This document shows positions 18,752 to 29,243 of a stretch of DNA of 64,000 bases, piece after piece (positions within the stretch are counted from its first letter, which is position 1; every line of letters begins with the position of its first letter). Source of the DNA: Nitrosomonas sp. Its GTDB lineage: Bacteria > Pseudomonadota > Gammaproteobacteria > Burkholderiales > Nitrosomonadaceae. Under the pieces are notes generated by a model. That model was not told where the DNA came from. It saw only the letters and a program-made list of their open reading frames with translations, and did no database searches. The DNA lies in assembly GCA_019745325.1 (NCBI GenBank), contig JAIETK010000003.1:111485-175484 (forward strand). Direction: 5' to 3'. A program made the translations under genes and the position numbers.

Positions 18752-19573
18752 ATGCCGACCAACAATCTTTCTCTAAAATCAGCATATTGCCGATTCAGCT
18801 TGCTTGTACTGTCAGGCATGCTCTTAACAAGCGCGGCAAGCGCGGCATCTTTCGTTTTGGATAGCTTCGATGCGCCAACGCCCAAAGAATTTACCGTAAT
18901 CACTACCGCCGGCGATTTCAATACACCCGGCGCAGTCGGTGAAATTCAAACTTCCACGCCATCCGTACCCAGTGGCGTCCGCGAAGCCTTTTTACATGTT
19001 TACAATAATCCGTTACATAGCGTATCCGTGCTGCAGGTTGGCGATGGCAATCTCAGTGTCGCGCAGGGAACGGATGCCATGGCCGAAACATTGATCAATT
19101 ACGGTGCTTTCACCAGACCAACCGGCGATCCGTCGGTGGGCGGACCGCTGCTGAATTTGGATCTATCCGAGTATAACGCGCTGCAGTTTAATTTTTCGGG
19201 TGTGGAAGATGCATTGAATCTGGTCGCGGTATTTTATACCTCAGCGCCATTGGATCCATCCAGTCCGCTTTATTATTCACAGTCCGGACTAAACATTACG
19301 CCGGGCATTCCAGGGGGGCCGCTATCCGTAAACCTGGACGTATCCAACAACTTGGCTTTCAATTGGGATCAAGTCGACGGCATCGCGATCTTAATCAATC
19401 GTTCCGGACCGATACCAAGCACTTCCTATACACTGGATCACGTGAGCTTTGAAACCGTAACGCCGGTTCCGGAACCTCAGGCTTGGATCATGCTGCTCAT
19501 CGGATTGACCGCGCTGCCGCTATTCAGACCCCGTAGCTTACAACGCTTGTTAACCAGACGGCCAATCTCATAA
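18752..19573 (+). CDS. PEP-CTERM sorting-domain protein
   Basis: A 273-residue secreted protein with a Sec signal ending TSAASAA (cut near residue 33) and a C-terminal PEP-CTERM tail: VTPVPEPQAWIMLLIGLTALPLF, then an Arg-rich end (RPRSLQRLLTRR). The tail marks the protein for an exosortase (EpsH/XrtA type). The mature part is beta-rich with DSFDAPTPKEF and several NLDLS/NLDVS strands and has no catalytic motif. AGGAGG precedes the ATG. No exosortase gene lies in this window. Confidence 0.85.
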   Translation: MPTNNLSLKSAYCRFSLLVLSGMLLTSAASAASFVLDSFDAPTPKEFTVITTAGDFNTPGAVGEIQTSTPSVPSGVREAFLHVYNNPLHSVSVLQVGDGNLSVAQGTDAMAETLINYGAFTRPTGDPSVGGPLLNLDLSEYNALQFNFSGVEDALNLVAVFYTSAPLDPSSPLYYSQSGLNITPGIPGGPLSVNLDVSNNLAFNWDQVDGIAILINRSGPIPSTSYTLDHVSFETVTPVPEPQAWIMLLIGLTALPLFRPRSLQRLLTRRPIS

Positions 19574-19755
19574 CGATCACCTCCAGGCCGGGCATTGAGA
19601 AATCTATCGGAAACTGTCGTTGCAACGATCACTAGCAGGGTACCATCACAGCAAAACCGATAGCCGCTTTATGTCCGGCCAAACGCTTTCGATCTTATTA
19701 AGAACACACTGATTAATCGACTGCACGAGCAAATCGGCAAATCTCTCCCAGCCGC

Positions 19756-22700
19756 TCATTTTTGCACGTCATTGCCGTTCTCACCCTCGACAGACCCTTC
19801 TTTACCGAAAAGCGCAATCACAAGATTAACCAAACTCGACGGTATAAAGGGTTTATGCAAAATACCAATAGCATTATCCGTCTCGGATCTTCTTGAGAAC
19901 TCCGGATCCAGAGAATTGGTCATCAGAATGATTTTGGGTCTAACAGGCGCTGGCAGCGCCATTGCAATCGCCTTGCACGCATCTCGTCCGTCAGCGCCGG
20001 CATCGCGTAGAGTAAACAACATCAAATCGTATCTCATTGAGCCTTCACCCGTCAGTTGCCCGGCTGCCTGCTCAACATTCTCTACAGCAGTCACTTGCCA
20101 GCCGAATGACTGCATTGTTTCAGCCAATACCTTGCGCGTCACCGCGTGATCATCGATCAGCATCACATTGAGTGCACGCAGGGTTTCCGGAATAACCACC
20201 CAAGGCTGGAAGTCAGTTGCGGGTAATTGCAATTTGACGATGCAACGAAAGCAACTGCCTTTGCCATATTCGCTTTCAACAACGATGTCGCCGCCCATTT
20301 GCCGGGCCAGTCTGCGGGAGATGGCAAGTCCCAGGCCGCTACCGCCAAAACGGCGAGTGATGGAGGAATCCGCTTGTGAAAACGCCTCAAAAAGAATTTC
20401 CATTTGCTCTGGTTTGATCCCGATGCCGGTGTCGCTCACGCTGAAAATCAGTTTGACGGTATCCGCACGGTCCGTCTTTTCAATCGCGATGCGGATAATT
20501 ACTTCGCCTTGATCGGTAAACTTGATCGCATTATTGATAAGGTTGACTAAAATTTGACTTAATCGCAGTGGATCGCCGGAAAAGTATCTGGGCACATCGG
20601 GTGCAATGTAAAACATGACATCGATGGCTTTGTCTTTTACCGCTGTAGATCCGATCGCCGACAAATTCTCCAGAATATTATCCAAGTCAACCGGAATGTT
20701 ATCCAATTCAATTTTATTGGCTTCAATCTTGGAGTAGTCCAAAATATCGCTAATGACACCCAGTAATATCTTGGAGGATCCCTCGATATTCCGGAGAAAC
20801 ATGCTTTGCTGGGAATCGAGCGCGGTTTTTCCTAGTAAATAGGCCATGCCGATCACAGCATTCATCGGAGTACGGATTTCATGCGACATCATCGCAAGAA
20901 AACGGGTTTTCGCGATACTGGCTGCTTCTGCCTGGCGGCGCGCTTCAATCAGCATCGCCTCGCGCTCTTTTTGTTCGGTAATATCCTGATGCGTACCGAA
21001 CATCATCAGCGGTTTACCATCTTCCGTCCAGCTTGTAACCTTGCCGCGATCCAGCACCCAGACCCAATGACCGCCTTTATGGCGCATCCGGGCTTCACAC
21101 TCGTAAAATGGAATTTTTCTGGCGAAATGCTCTTTGAGTAATACCTCGGATTGCTTCAAATCTTCTGAATGCCCGTACTTAAGCCAGGTTTTGATCGACA
21201 TTGGAGCCAGCTCGTCAAGTGTATAGCCGATGATCTCCGCCCAGCGCTGGTTAAAAATGACTTCTCCGGTTTGCACATTCCATTCCCAGGTGCCGACATT
21301 TGTCCCTTCGATAATATTGGATAACCGCAAGCTTTGATATTGCATTTCTTTTTCACGTAACTTCCGTTTGGTAATTTCCCGCGACGATGCATAAATCAAT
21401 TGCTTGCCTGAGATTTCGATTCGTTGCGCATTGATCTCGACGTCGATGATGACGCCATCCTTGCGGCGGTGCAGCGTCTCGAAAACGCGCGGAGTTCTCG
21501 ATACCTCGCGCACGGCATCGATCAATTTATCTTTCGGAATCATGGCATCCCAGTCCATGACATTGAGCCGGGCGGTTTCCTCGTTGGAATAACCCAGCAT
21601 CTTCGCAAACGAGTGGCTGAATTCCACGATATTGCCGTCTTCGTCCAGAATATGCACGCCATCGCTGGCATACTCGAGCAAAGCCGCAAATTTCAGCGAG
21701 ATATTTTTCAGTTCGGTCATATCGGTTGCATAACCGTTCCAAATAATGCTGCCGTCCGCTTGTTTCTCGGGTTTGGATTGCGCGTGTATCCAACGGAACT
21801 CATTCTGCGGGGTAATGATCTGGAAATCGGCGTTCCAATCGCTCAAGCTATTGGCGGATTCCTGAATCGACCGGTTGACTGACTCGGAATCTTGCGGATG
21901 AATCATGGAAAAAATCGCGGATGCATCGGCCATCACGTTTTCCGGCCCTATGCCAAAAATCCCGGAAATGCCTTTGCTGGCATAGGGCACGCACGTCCGT
22001 CCATCCGGGAAACGCTGAAACTGGTAAATAAAACCGGGAATGCTATTGGATAAGTCCTCAAGAAACTTATGACTTCTAAAAAGTTGATTTTCCAGATTCT
22101 TGCGCAAGGTGATATCGACCAAGGTAATCAAGCGATGCTTGGGCGATGCGCCCGATCCCAGTGATGACGCAGAGGCGATCACACTCCGTTCAGAGCCATC
22201 CTTGCAGCGGATCACCACATCGAACGGCTCGAAACCGATGCCGCCGCGGGATGATTTTTCCAAACGTTCATTCCAGGTGGTTTTCACCCATTGACGATAG
22301 GATGGATCCGGGTATGCCTTGAGCCACCACTCCGCTAATACCGGGATATCGTTCAAGGTATAACCGAACGATTGAATAAACGCTTTATTAAGAAATACGA
22401 TATTTTGCTGATCATCGTTGATCGCTTTAGGTATCGGCGAGGAATCGATAATCGTATATAACCTGGCTTCGCTTTCCCGCAATGCTTTCTCGACTTGATT
22501 ACGTTCGGCGAACAATACACTGACAAATTGCGCCGTCAGCGAAATACCCAGAATAAAGATATTCATGTCGAGAATATGCAAGCTTTGCGTTTCGACAAAG
22601 GGTCCGAAGCCACGCGCCGTCTCGTACAAGGCGAGTACAGTAATGCCGCTGCAAATCAACGACACCACAGCCAAATTACTTGCTATCGCAATCCACAGCA

Positions 22701-23382
22701 AAAGCGGCACATAAATCACCAGAGCAAGCGCAATCCCGCTTAAAGCGGAATCGCCGAAAACCAGCCAGGTAGCCGGCAGCATCAGCATCAGCGGGATGAT
22801 TGCGCTCATGATGGCTTGCTGGAAATCCTTAAACCGGCCCGGAGACGAAAATACTACCAGCAAAAATGGCGTCACCAGAAACTGCCCCAAGCTATTTCCG
22901 AACCACCAATAAACCCATGCCAACTGAAAATTTTGCGATGCCTCAATGGCATTAAAGAAAAACAGCGTGACTGTTCCCAAGCTGGCGCTGAACGGTTGCA
23001 AAATCAAAAAAATCAACGCCACCAGCCGGCCTAAGTGGTGAACGTCGTTTAACGCCGGATTCATTCCCCAACGCTTGAACATCACCGCCCCAAGGACGGC
23101 TTCCATGCTATTGATAGCGGCAATCATGAGCGACGGCAGAAGATCAAGACCGGTACTCAAGGCCAATGCCCATTGGCCCAGAAAGACACCAGGCCAAACC
23201 TTACGGCCCAGCAAAATAACCGCAGCCAACGCAATCCCTTCGGATACAAAAAAAACCGGTGTGACAATAAAATGAGATACAGCGGTAATAAAACTGAGAT
23301 GGCCAAAAACAAAATACAAACCGGCCAGTCCCAATAGCTGTAAAAAATACCTTCGATTGAAAAAGCTGTTGCTACTTGCCAT
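19756..23382 (-). CDS. MASE1-PAS4 hybrid histidine kinase with degenerate receiver
   Basis: A 1208-residue membrane kinase. Residues 12-295 form a MASE1-type sensor with 8 or more helices. Four PAS domains follow at about 303-425, 440-558, 563-672 and 685-803. The HisKA domain has phosphoacceptor His834 ([13 protein letters not shown]), and the HATPase has [19 protein letters not shown] and [14 protein letters not shown]. The C-terminal receiver (about 1070-1190) keeps Asp1077/Asp1078 and Lys1177, but Thr1124 stands where the phosphorylated Asp should be ([10 protein letters not shown]). It therefore cannot take phosphate in the normal way. No response regulator gene adjoins it; partners must be elsewhere. 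Confidence 0.88.
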   Translation of the reverse strand: MASSNSFFNRRYFLQLLGLAGLYFVFGHLSFITAVSHFIVTPVFFVSEGIALAAVILLGRKVWPGVFLGQWALALSTGLDLLPSLMIAAINSMEAVLGAVMFKRWGMNPALNDVHHLGRLVALIFLILQPFSASLGTVTLFFFNAIEASQNFQLAWVYWWFGNSLGQFLVTPFLLVVFSSPGRFKDFQQAIMSAIIPLMLMLPATWLVFGDSALSGIALALVIYVPLLLWIAIASNLAVVSLICSGITVLALYETARGFGPFVETQSLHILDMNIFILGISLTAQFVSVLFAERNQVEKALRESEARLYTIIDSSPIPKAINDDQQNIVFLNKAFIQSFGYTLNDIPVLAEWWLKAYPDPSYRQWVKTTWNERLEKSSRGGIGFEPFDVVIRCKDGSERSVIASASSLGSGASPKHRLITLVDITLRKNLENQLFRSHKFLEDLSNSIPGFIYQFQRFPDGRTCVPYASKGISGIFGIGPENVMADASAIFSMIHPQDSESVNRSIQESANSLSDWNADFQIITPQNEFRWIHAQSKPEKQADGSIIWNGYATDMTELKNISLKFAALLEYASDGVHILDEDGNIVEFSHSFAKMLGYSNEETARLNVMDWDAMIPKDKLIDAVREVSRTPRVFETLHRRKDGVIIDVEINAQRIEISGKQLIYASSREITKRKLREKEMQYQSLRLSNIIEGTNVGTWEWNVQTGEVIFNQRWAEIIGYTLDELAPMSIKTWLKYGHSEDLKQSEVLLKEHFARKIPFYECEARMRHKGGHWVWVLDRGKVTSWTEDGKPLMMFGTHQDITEQKEREAMLIEARRQAEAASIAKTRFLAMMSHEIRTPMNAVIGMAYLLGKTALDSQQSMFLRNIEGSSKILLGVISDILDYSKIEANKIELDNIPVDLDNILENLSAIGSTAVKDKAIDVMFYIAPDVPRYFSGDPLRLSQILVNLINNAIKFTDQGEVIIRIAIEKTDRADTVKLIFSVSDTGIGIKPEQMEILFEAFSQADSSITRRFGGSGLGLAISRRLARQMGGDIVVESEYGKGSCFRCIVKLQLPATDFQPWVVIPETLRALNVMLIDDHAVTRKVLAETMQSFGWQVTAVENVEQAAGQLTGEGSMRYDLMLFTLRDAGADGRDACKAIAMALPAPVRPKIILMTNSLDPEFSRRSETDNAIGILHKPFIPSSLVNLVIALFGKEGSVEGENGNDVQK

Positions 23383-23780
23383 TACAAGCCATTGAGTGAA
23401 TCGATTGCAACATTACTGTCATAGTTGGGTACAAGAAATTTGCAGCTCCATTCGTCGCGTAAATCTGTTTACCGGCGCTGCTAATCGAGATATTCCAACA
23501 TTCAAGGATGTTACGCAATCAAAATCGGAAGCTGATCCGGATGTAACCGCCACGATCGTGCGATCGCTGCACCGCATTCGATATGTCCGCAATTTTTATT
23601 CGCGAATAAAGCAATTTTAAAAAAAGAATAAACACCATTTGCTTACTTTGCTCGCATAATCGGAAAAATAAATTTTTGCTAAGCTGGCAAGCAAATATCG
23701 TCGAACTCGGGTGGCGCATCCTTCGAAACAGTCGGAAAATAGCGGATGGAACCATTTATTCGAGTCAATATCAGACTTTT

Positions 23781-24464
23781 ATGTTTTATTTGATACTGAT
23801 CATCATTATTACCGCGGTAATCGTTGGGCCTTCTTACTGGGTTAAGCATACGCTCGCAAAGTACAGCATTCCGGAAGACCGCTACCCCGGTACCGGCGCG
23901 GAATTGGCGCGCATCCTGCTGGATTGGGCAAAATTGCAAACCGTGAAGGTAGAATTAACGGACCAAGGCGATCATTACGATCCGATTGCAAAAACCGTTC
24001 GGCTGACAGCCGATAAATATAACGGTAAATCGTTGACCGCCATCACCGTTGCCGCGCATGAAGTCGGTCATGCGATTCAGGATCGTGATGGTTATATGCC
24101 GTTGCGGTTGCGCACGCGTCTGGTGGAAATCGCCGCCCCGGTGGAAAAGCTGGGAGCGGCCATTTTAATGATTGCTCCGGTCATTACCGTCGCCACCAAA
24201 GCCCCGGTCGCAGGCGCGCTATTTTTAGCGGGCGGTCTGTTAACATTAGGGTTTGCCACCATCATTCATTTCATCACCTTGCCGATGGAACTGCACGCCA
24301 GCTTCGCCCGCGCGTTGCCGATGCTAGAGCAAGGCGGCTATCTGATCGAAGGCGATGAGCCGCATGCCCGGAAAATATTACGTGCAGCAGCCTGGACTTA
24401 CGTTTCGGCGTCCTTAATGACACTGCTCAATATCGCCCGGTGGTGGGCAATTCTCCGCCGATAG
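23781..24464 (+). CDS. YugP-type putative membrane zinc metallopeptidase
   Basis: A 227-residue membrane protein. An N-terminal helix (MFYLILIIIITAVIVGPSYW) is followed by a soluble part with the zinc motif AAHEVGHAIQ (His93, Glu94, His97) and two further hydrophobic segments, then LPMELHASFARA, a conserved block that supplies the third ligand region. This is the YugP-type Zn-peptidase family, whose substrates are unknown. A longer frame starts at 23676, but the ATG at 23781 gives the family-standard start at the first helix. Ribosome site is weak. Confidence 0.85.
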   Translation: MFYLILIIIITAVIVGPSYWVKHTLAKYSIPEDRYPGTGAELARILLDWAKLQTVKVELTDQGDHYDPIAKTVRLTADKYNGKSLTAITVAAHEVGHAIQDRDGYMPLRLRTRLVEIAAPVEKLGAAILMIAPVITVATKAPVAGALFLAGGLLTLGFATIIHFITLPMELHASFARALPMLEQGGYLIEGDEPHARKILRAAAWTYVSASLMTLLNIARWWAILRR

Positions 24465-24579
24465 TTGCTGACAGCCAACAAAATCCATTGCCTTGTGGCA
24501 TGCCTTCTTGACCCTGTCATATAAGCAACTTACCATGTGAAAGTTTAATATGATAAATCTTACTAGTTAAAGGAAAATC

Positions 24580-25014
24580 ATGATGTATCGGATTAGGCAT
24601 CAAAAAACAAATAATATGCTGGGTTTTACATTGCTTGAGCTTCTCGTTGTAATGGTTATTATTGGTTTACTCGCTGCCTATGTCGGACCAAAATACTTTT
24701 CTCAGGTTGGCAAATCTGAAATCAAAATGGCGCAGGCGCAGATCGATGCGCTGGAGAAAGCTTTGCATCAATACCGCTTGGATGTCGGCAGCTACCCGGC
24801 AACCGAGCAGGGCTTGGCGGCGTTGGTGACCCGCCCCAGCAACGAAGCAAGATGGCAAGGCCCCTATCTATCCAAACTGCCTCCAGCCGATCCGTGGGGA
24901 CGCCCCTATGTTTACAAGTATCCGGGCGATCGCGCCGAATTTGATCTGCTTTCCTACGGCAAGGACGGGCAACCCGGCGGCGAAGGCGAAGCAGCCGATA
25001 TCACCAATTGGTAG
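24580..25014 (+). CDS. gspG: Type II secretion major pseudopilin GspG
   Basis: A 144-residue pseudopilin with leader up to GFTLLELLVVMVIIGLLAAYV and the GspG hallmark KALHQYRLDVGSYPATEQGLAALV, ending GRPYVYKYPGDRAEFDLLSYGKDGQPGG, which carries the calcium-binding loop. AAAGGAAAA precedes the ATG well. It is the first gene of a long operon, 9 bases before gspF, and is probably the main subunit of the periplasmic pseudopilus of this secretion system. Confidence 0.93.
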   Translation: MMYRIRHQKTNNMLGFTLLELLVVMVIIGLLAAYVGPKYFSQVGKSEIKMAQAQIDALEKALHQYRLDVGSYPATEQGLAALVTRPSNEARWQGPYLSKLPPADPWGRPYVYKYPGDRAEFDLLSYGKDGQPGGEGEAADITNW

Positions 25015-25023
25015 AAATTGTTA

Positions 25024-26208
25024 ATGCGGTTTGAAATCAAAGCAGTCATCTCCGGGCAAGGAACCGTGCATCTGGAACTGGAAGCAAACAGCGAGGAAGA
25101 AGCACGCCGTCAGATCATCGAGCAAGGCGGGATGGTTCTCAGCATCAAGCGCAGTTTCTCGGGCTTCTCGCTGAAATCGAAAACGCGCTTTCCGCTGGTT
25201 CACTTCAGCCAGGAATTACTGTCGCTGCAAACCGCCGGATTAAGCTTGGTCGAAAGTATCGAAACGCTATTGGAGAAAGAGCAAGACACCAGCAATCGCA
25301 AAATTATCCAAAGTATTCTCGCGCGGCTGTATGAAGGGGTCACTTTCTCGCAGACCCTGGAAGAATACTCGCAAGCGTTTCCGCCGTTGTATATCGCCAC
25401 CGTTCGGGCCAGCGAGCGCACCGGCGATCTGGCGGAAGCGCTGACGCGTTTTATCACTTACCAGACACAAATGGACTTTGTCCGGAAGAAACTCATCGGC
25501 GCCTCGATCTACCCGGTTTTGCTATTGGCGGTCGGTTTTCTGGTTTCGGTATTCCTGATGGTGTTTGTCGTTCCCAAATTCAGCGCTATTTACGACGACA
25601 TGGGCAGCGACTTGCCATGGCTTTCGCTATTGCTGATCAAATGGGGACAATTCGTGCATGATCGCGGCTGGGAGCTGGCCATTACTTCATGCACAATTTT
25701 GGGGTTAACGATTTATACCGTCAGCCGCCCGGCATTCCGCGCCAAAGTCATGCAATGGCTATGGCGCATTCCCGCCATCGGCGAGCATATGCGGGTCTAT
25801 CAACTGGCCCGGTTCTACAAGACGCTGGGAATGTTATTACGCGGCGGTATTCCGATTACGCAAGCATTGGAAATGGTCGGCGGTTTGTTGCAATCCCATC
25901 TGCGCCCCAAAGTTGCTGCGGCTGCTAAACACATCCGTGAAGGCAGAACCATCTCCAGCGCCATGGAAATGGAAGGTTTGACGACTGCGGTCGGTAATCG
26001 CATGCTCCGTGTCGGCGAGCGTACCGGCTTGATGGGCGACATGATGGAACGCATCGGCAATTTTCATGATGAGGAGATTGCCCGCTGGGTCGAGTGGACA
26101 ACCAAACTGATTGAACCGTTGCTGATGGCATTCATCGGTATTGTGATCGGCGGTATCATCATATTGATGTATATGCCTATTTTTGAATTGGCAGGAAGCA
26201 TTAATTGA
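25024..26208 (+). CDS. gspF: Type II secretion inner-membrane platform protein GspF
   Basis: This 394-residue platform protein has two repeated GspF domains, one around residues 65-185 (FSQELLSLQTAGLSLVESIE...) and one around 265-385 (FYKTLGMLLRGGIPITQALEM), each with a hydrophobic helix (YPVLLLAVGFLVSVFLMVFVV; LLMAFIGIVIGGIIILMYM). It links the GspE ATPase to the pseudopilus. The ATG at 25024 is preferred over a TTG six bases earlier. Its TGA overlaps the gspE start by one base. Confidence 0.93.
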   Translation: MRFEIKAVISGQGTVHLELEANSEEEARRQIIEQGGMVLSIKRSFSGFSLKSKTRFPLVHFSQELLSLQTAGLSLVESIETLLEKEQDTSNRKIIQSILARLYEGVTFSQTLEEYSQAFPPLYIATVRASERTGDLAEALTRFITYQTQMDFVRKKLIGASIYPVLLLAVGFLVSVFLMVFVVPKFSAIYDDMGSDLPWLSLLLIKWGQFVHDRGWELAITSCTILGLTIYTVSRPAFRAKVMQWLWRIPAIGEHMRVYQLARFYKTLGMLLRGGIPITQALEMVGGLLQSHLRPKVAAAAKHIREGRTISSAMEMEGLTTAVGNRMLRVGERTGLMGDMMERIGNFHDEEIARWVEWTTKLIEPLLMAFIGIVIGGIIILMYMPIFELAGSIN

Positions 26209-27893
26209 TGGAGACCTCCTTGCAAACAGCCAACAATCCGCTTCTTGACCTCAACCGGCTGGCCGGAATCCGGCGTAAAGCGGTCATGCAAAATGTTTCA
26301 GTCATCCAGATACTGGAAGAAGAAGGTTTCTCCCCCGATGCTTTGATGCAGCAGCTCGGCCGATTGATGCACATGCCCGTGCTCGAAATGAAAGCCATTC
26401 ATACATTGCAACCGGCCTTCGATATCTTGCCGTTTGCAGAAGCACTAGCGCATGAATGCATACTCTTTCACCGTGACCAACAGCTGGTATTCGCAATCAG
26501 CAATCCTTTCTCCGGCAAGCTGCGCTCCTGGGCCGAGGAACGATTCGACCGGGCAGTTGAATGGCACTTGGTTCATCCGGCGGACTTGAGCGCTTTCTTC
26601 ACCCAGCAGGAAAAAACCATGCGCGCGATGGATCAAGTCCTGCCATCCGCAGAATTGAGCAATATTCAAAGCGGTGTCGAAGATTTATCGTTAAAGAGCA
26701 TCAATGAAGGCACCAGCCAGGTCGTCCGCCTGGTACATTCAACCCTGTACGACGCGCATAAATCGCAAGCCAGCGATATACACCTGGAAATGACCATCGG
26801 TGCATTGTCGATCAAATACCGGATCGACGGGGTATTGACACATATCGGCGTCATCCAGGGAGCCGATCTGGCCGAGCAAGTCATCTCCAGAATCAAGGTG
26901 ATGTCCGAATTGGACATTGCAGAACGCCGGGTGCCACAGGACGGGCGGTTCAAGATTTCCATCCAAGGGCGGGAGATCGATTTCCGCGTCTCCATTATGC
27001 CGAGCATTTTCGGTGAAGATGCGGTATTGCGGATACTCGACCGGCAAGCGCTGTCGGATCAACTGGAAGGCTTAACGCTCAATCAATTGGGATTCAGCCA
27101 GGCAGCCATCGCCAGTATCCGCCGTTTAAGTTCGGAACCCTACGGTATGCTGCTGGTTACCGGACCGACCGGCAGCGGCAAAACCACTTCGCTCTACGCC
27201 GCCATCTCGGAAGTCAACAAGGGTAACGACAAGATCATCACCATCGAGGATCCGATCGAATACCAGCTCCCCGGCGTTTTACAAATACCGGTCAATGAGA
27301 AAAAAGGCTTGACGTTTGCCCGCGGCTTGCGCTCCATTCTGCGGCACGATCCGGACAAGATTATGGTCGGGGAAATCCGCGATGCGGAAACCGCGCAGAT
27401 CGCCATACAAGCGGCACTCACCGGTCACTTGGTGTTTACCACCGTACATGCCAATAACGTATTTGACGTGATCGGCCGGTTCTCGCATATGGGTGTGGAT
27501 CCTTACAGTTTCGTATCGGCTTTGAATGGGATCGTGGCGCAGCGTTTGGTGCGGCTGCTTTGTTCGCATTGCGCCGTCGACGAACACCCGGATGATGGTT
27601 TAATCGAAGAATCGGGTATTCCATTGGATCAAGCGCATCTCTACAAATTCCGCAGCGGCAAGGGATGCGGACAATGCCGCGGCAGCGGCTATCGCGGCAG
27701 AAATGCGATCGCCGAGATCCTGTTATTGAACGATGAAATCCGCGAATTGATCGTGGCGCAAGAACCGATCCGGCGTATCAAAGACGCGGCCCGGGACAAC
27801 GGCACCCGTTTCTTGCGCGAAGCCGCGTTGGACATGGTCAAACAAGGATTAACCAGCTTGGAGGAAGCCAATCGTGTTACCATTGTGGCGTGA
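26208..27893 (+). CDS. gspE: Type II secretion assembly ATPase GspE
   Basis: A 561-residue AAA-type secretion ATPase. The N-terminal GspE/MshE domain (residues 1-130) is followed by the catalytic core: Walker A GPTGSGKTT at 319-327, Asp box TIEDPIEYQLPGV, Walker B KIMVGEIRDAE near 384-394, His box GHLVFTTVHANN and a zinc site with Cys452, Cys455, Cys487 and Cys490 (LCSHC, GCGQC). It powers pseudopilus assembly from the cytoplasmic face. The ATG shares a base with the gspF stop and follows AGGAAG. It overlaps the next gene by 20 bases. Confidence 0.94.
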   Translation: METSLQTANNPLLDLNRLAGIRRKAVMQNVSVIQILEEEGFSPDALMQQLGRLMHMPVLEMKAIHTLQPAFDILPFAEALAHECILFHRDQQLVFAISNPFSGKLRSWAEERFDRAVEWHLVHPADLSAFFTQQEKTMRAMDQVLPSAELSNIQSGVEDLSLKSINEGTSQVVRLVHSTLYDAHKSQASDIHLEMTIGALSIKYRIDGVLTHIGVIQGADLAEQVISRIKVMSELDIAERRVPQDGRFKISIQGREIDFRVSIMPSIFGEDAVLRILDRQALSDQLEGLTLNQLGFSQAAIASIRRLSSEPYGMLLVTGPTGSGKTTSLYAAISEVNKGNDKIITIEDPIEYQLPGVLQIPVNEKKGLTFARGLRSILRHDPDKIMVGEIRDAETAQIAIQAALTGHLVFTTVHANNVFDVIGRFSHMGVDPYSFVSALNGIVAQRLVRLLCSHCAVDEHPDDGLIEESGIPLDQAHLYKFRSGKGCGQCRGSGYRGRNAIAEILLLNDEIRELIVAQEPIRRIKDAARDNGTRFLREAALDMVKQGLTSLEEANRVTIVA

Positions 27894-28707
27894 CCGGATT
27901 CAGGTGTTTCTGGCGCCCGCACGGCTGGATTGGGTGCGCTTGAAACGCGGCTTTAAGCCGGTTCAGCTTGACAAAGCCACGGTATTTTTTGAACCGGACG
28001 GGAACGCGCCGGACTGGGAGCCGGCATTACGGCAACTGGACCGCGTGCTGTCCGAAGGATCCGGGACTCAGATATCCATCGTGCTATCCAATCATTTTGT
28101 GCGTTATGCCGCGCTTCCGCCGCAAAGCGAAATCAACACGCCGGAAGAAGTAAAATCGTATGCGCAATTCCGCATGCAGGAAGTCTATGGTGAGCGGGTG
28201 GAATCCTGGGCACTCAGCGTGAGTGACTGGAATCCGTTGGATGGCGCGGTTTGCGCCGCGATTCCGCGGGATTTGCTGGCGCGATTGGAACAGCTGATGG
28301 TTACTCACAGATGCAAGCTGCAACACATCGAACCGTATTTGGCATCGGTTTACGATCGCTGGTGCGCGCAATTGCAAAATGAGAAAATTTATTTGGCAGT
28401 GATAGAAACCGGCCGCATTTGTATCGCCATATCCTATCATGGCAAATGGCAAAGCATCCGCAATCAGCGGATTCTGCATAACGCCGCCGATGATTTACTC
28501 GCCGCTTTGGATCAAGAGGTTATTTGGTCCGGCACCAAAGAAGCGCTGGAATTCGTGTATTTATTCGCCCCCGAATACCCGGGCCTGACATTGCCGCCGC
28601 AAAGTGGCTGGCAGGTCGTTACCCTGCCGCAGAAAAATCTGCCGGTGCCGGCTTATTACCCCACCGTTACTATTCAACAATCCGGCCAAAATCAATGTCC
28701 CGCTTAA
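27874..28707 (+). CDS. PilM/GspL-like cytoplasmic platform protein
   Basis: A 277-residue protein starting with GTG, placed by a strong GGAGGAAG site 6-8 bases upstream and lying inside the end of gspE. The sequence looks like a diverged actin-like PilM or cytoplasmic GspL half: an early VFLAPARLDWVRLKRG strand pair, SIVLSNHFVRYAALPPQ (a common block in this group), EVKSYAQFRMQEVYG and AAIPRDLLARLEQLM. No membrane helix is visible. With the two following genes it replaces GspL/GspM by a PilM-PilN-PilO-like set. The similarity is by pattern and position; it needs a profile search. Confidence 0.75.
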   Translation: MLPLWRDRIQVFLAPARLDWVRLKRGFKPVQLDKATVFFEPDGNAPDWEPALRQLDRVLSEGSGTQISIVLSNHFVRYAALPPQSEINTPEEVKSYAQFRMQEVYGERVESWALSVSDWNPLDGAVCAAIPRDLLARLEQLMVTHRCKLQHIEPYLASVYDRWCAQLQNEKIYLAVIETGRICIAISYHGKWQSIRNQRILHNAADDLLAALDQEVIWSGTKEALEFVYLFAPEYPGLTLPPQSGWQVVTLPQKNLPVPAYYPTVTIQQSGQNQCPA

Positions 28708-29243
28708 GATTAAGATTTCCTTATCGCGAACAAGCAGCGCCGCAACTCGACATGCTCCTGTTATTACTGGGTTTGGCAGTCGTCGCGGGCGTGTTTCTGC
28801 AATTCCGCTATCAAGCCGAAGAAATCAATTTCTGGAGCAACCGGGTCGAGCGGATGGAAAAGCAGCAACAGCAAAAAACCGCGCCGCGCACGCGCGCGAC
28901 ATCGCGCATCCGCGAATTCAGCCAGGAAATCGGCAAGGAAGTCGCGCAAGCCAACGCTGTTCTCGACCAGCTCAATTTGCCTTGGGAAGCATTGTTCGAC
29001 TCGATCGAACATGCCGCAACCGACGATATCGCACTGCTATCGCTGCAACCCAATTTCGCCAACCGGACATTGCGGTTGAACGGCGAAGCCAAAAGCATGA
29101 CGGAATTATTGGATTTTGTCGAAGCGCTGGAGCGTGAACCGGTATTTGAAAATGTGCACTTGTTGAATTACAAAATCAAACAGGATAATCCGCACCGTCC
29201 GATCATTTTTCTGTTACATGCCGCATGGATACAAGTTTCCTGA
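28695..29243 (+). CDS. PilN-like inner-membrane protein
   Basis: A 182-residue bitopic protein. A short basic cytoplasmic N-terminus (SRLRLRFPYREQ) leads into one helix (LDMLLLLLGLAVVAGVFLQF), then a coiled coil with RVERMEKQQQQK, and a ferredoxin-like periplasmic domain ending with FVEALEREPVFENVHL, as in PilN or the periplasmic part of GspL. The start at 28695 lies 13 bases inside the upstream gene; a longer frame to 28524 is less likely because it lacks the PilN pattern. It overlaps the next gene by 19 bases. Confidence 0.75.
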   Translation: MSRLRLRFPYREQAAPQLDMLLLLLGLAVVAGVFLQFRYQAEEINFWSNRVERMEKQQQQKTAPRTRATSRIREFSQEIGKEVAQANAVLDQLNLPWEALFDSIEHAATDDIALLSLQPNFANRTLRLNGEAKSMTELLDFVEALEREPVFENVHLLNYKIKQDNPHRPIIFLLHAAWIQVS

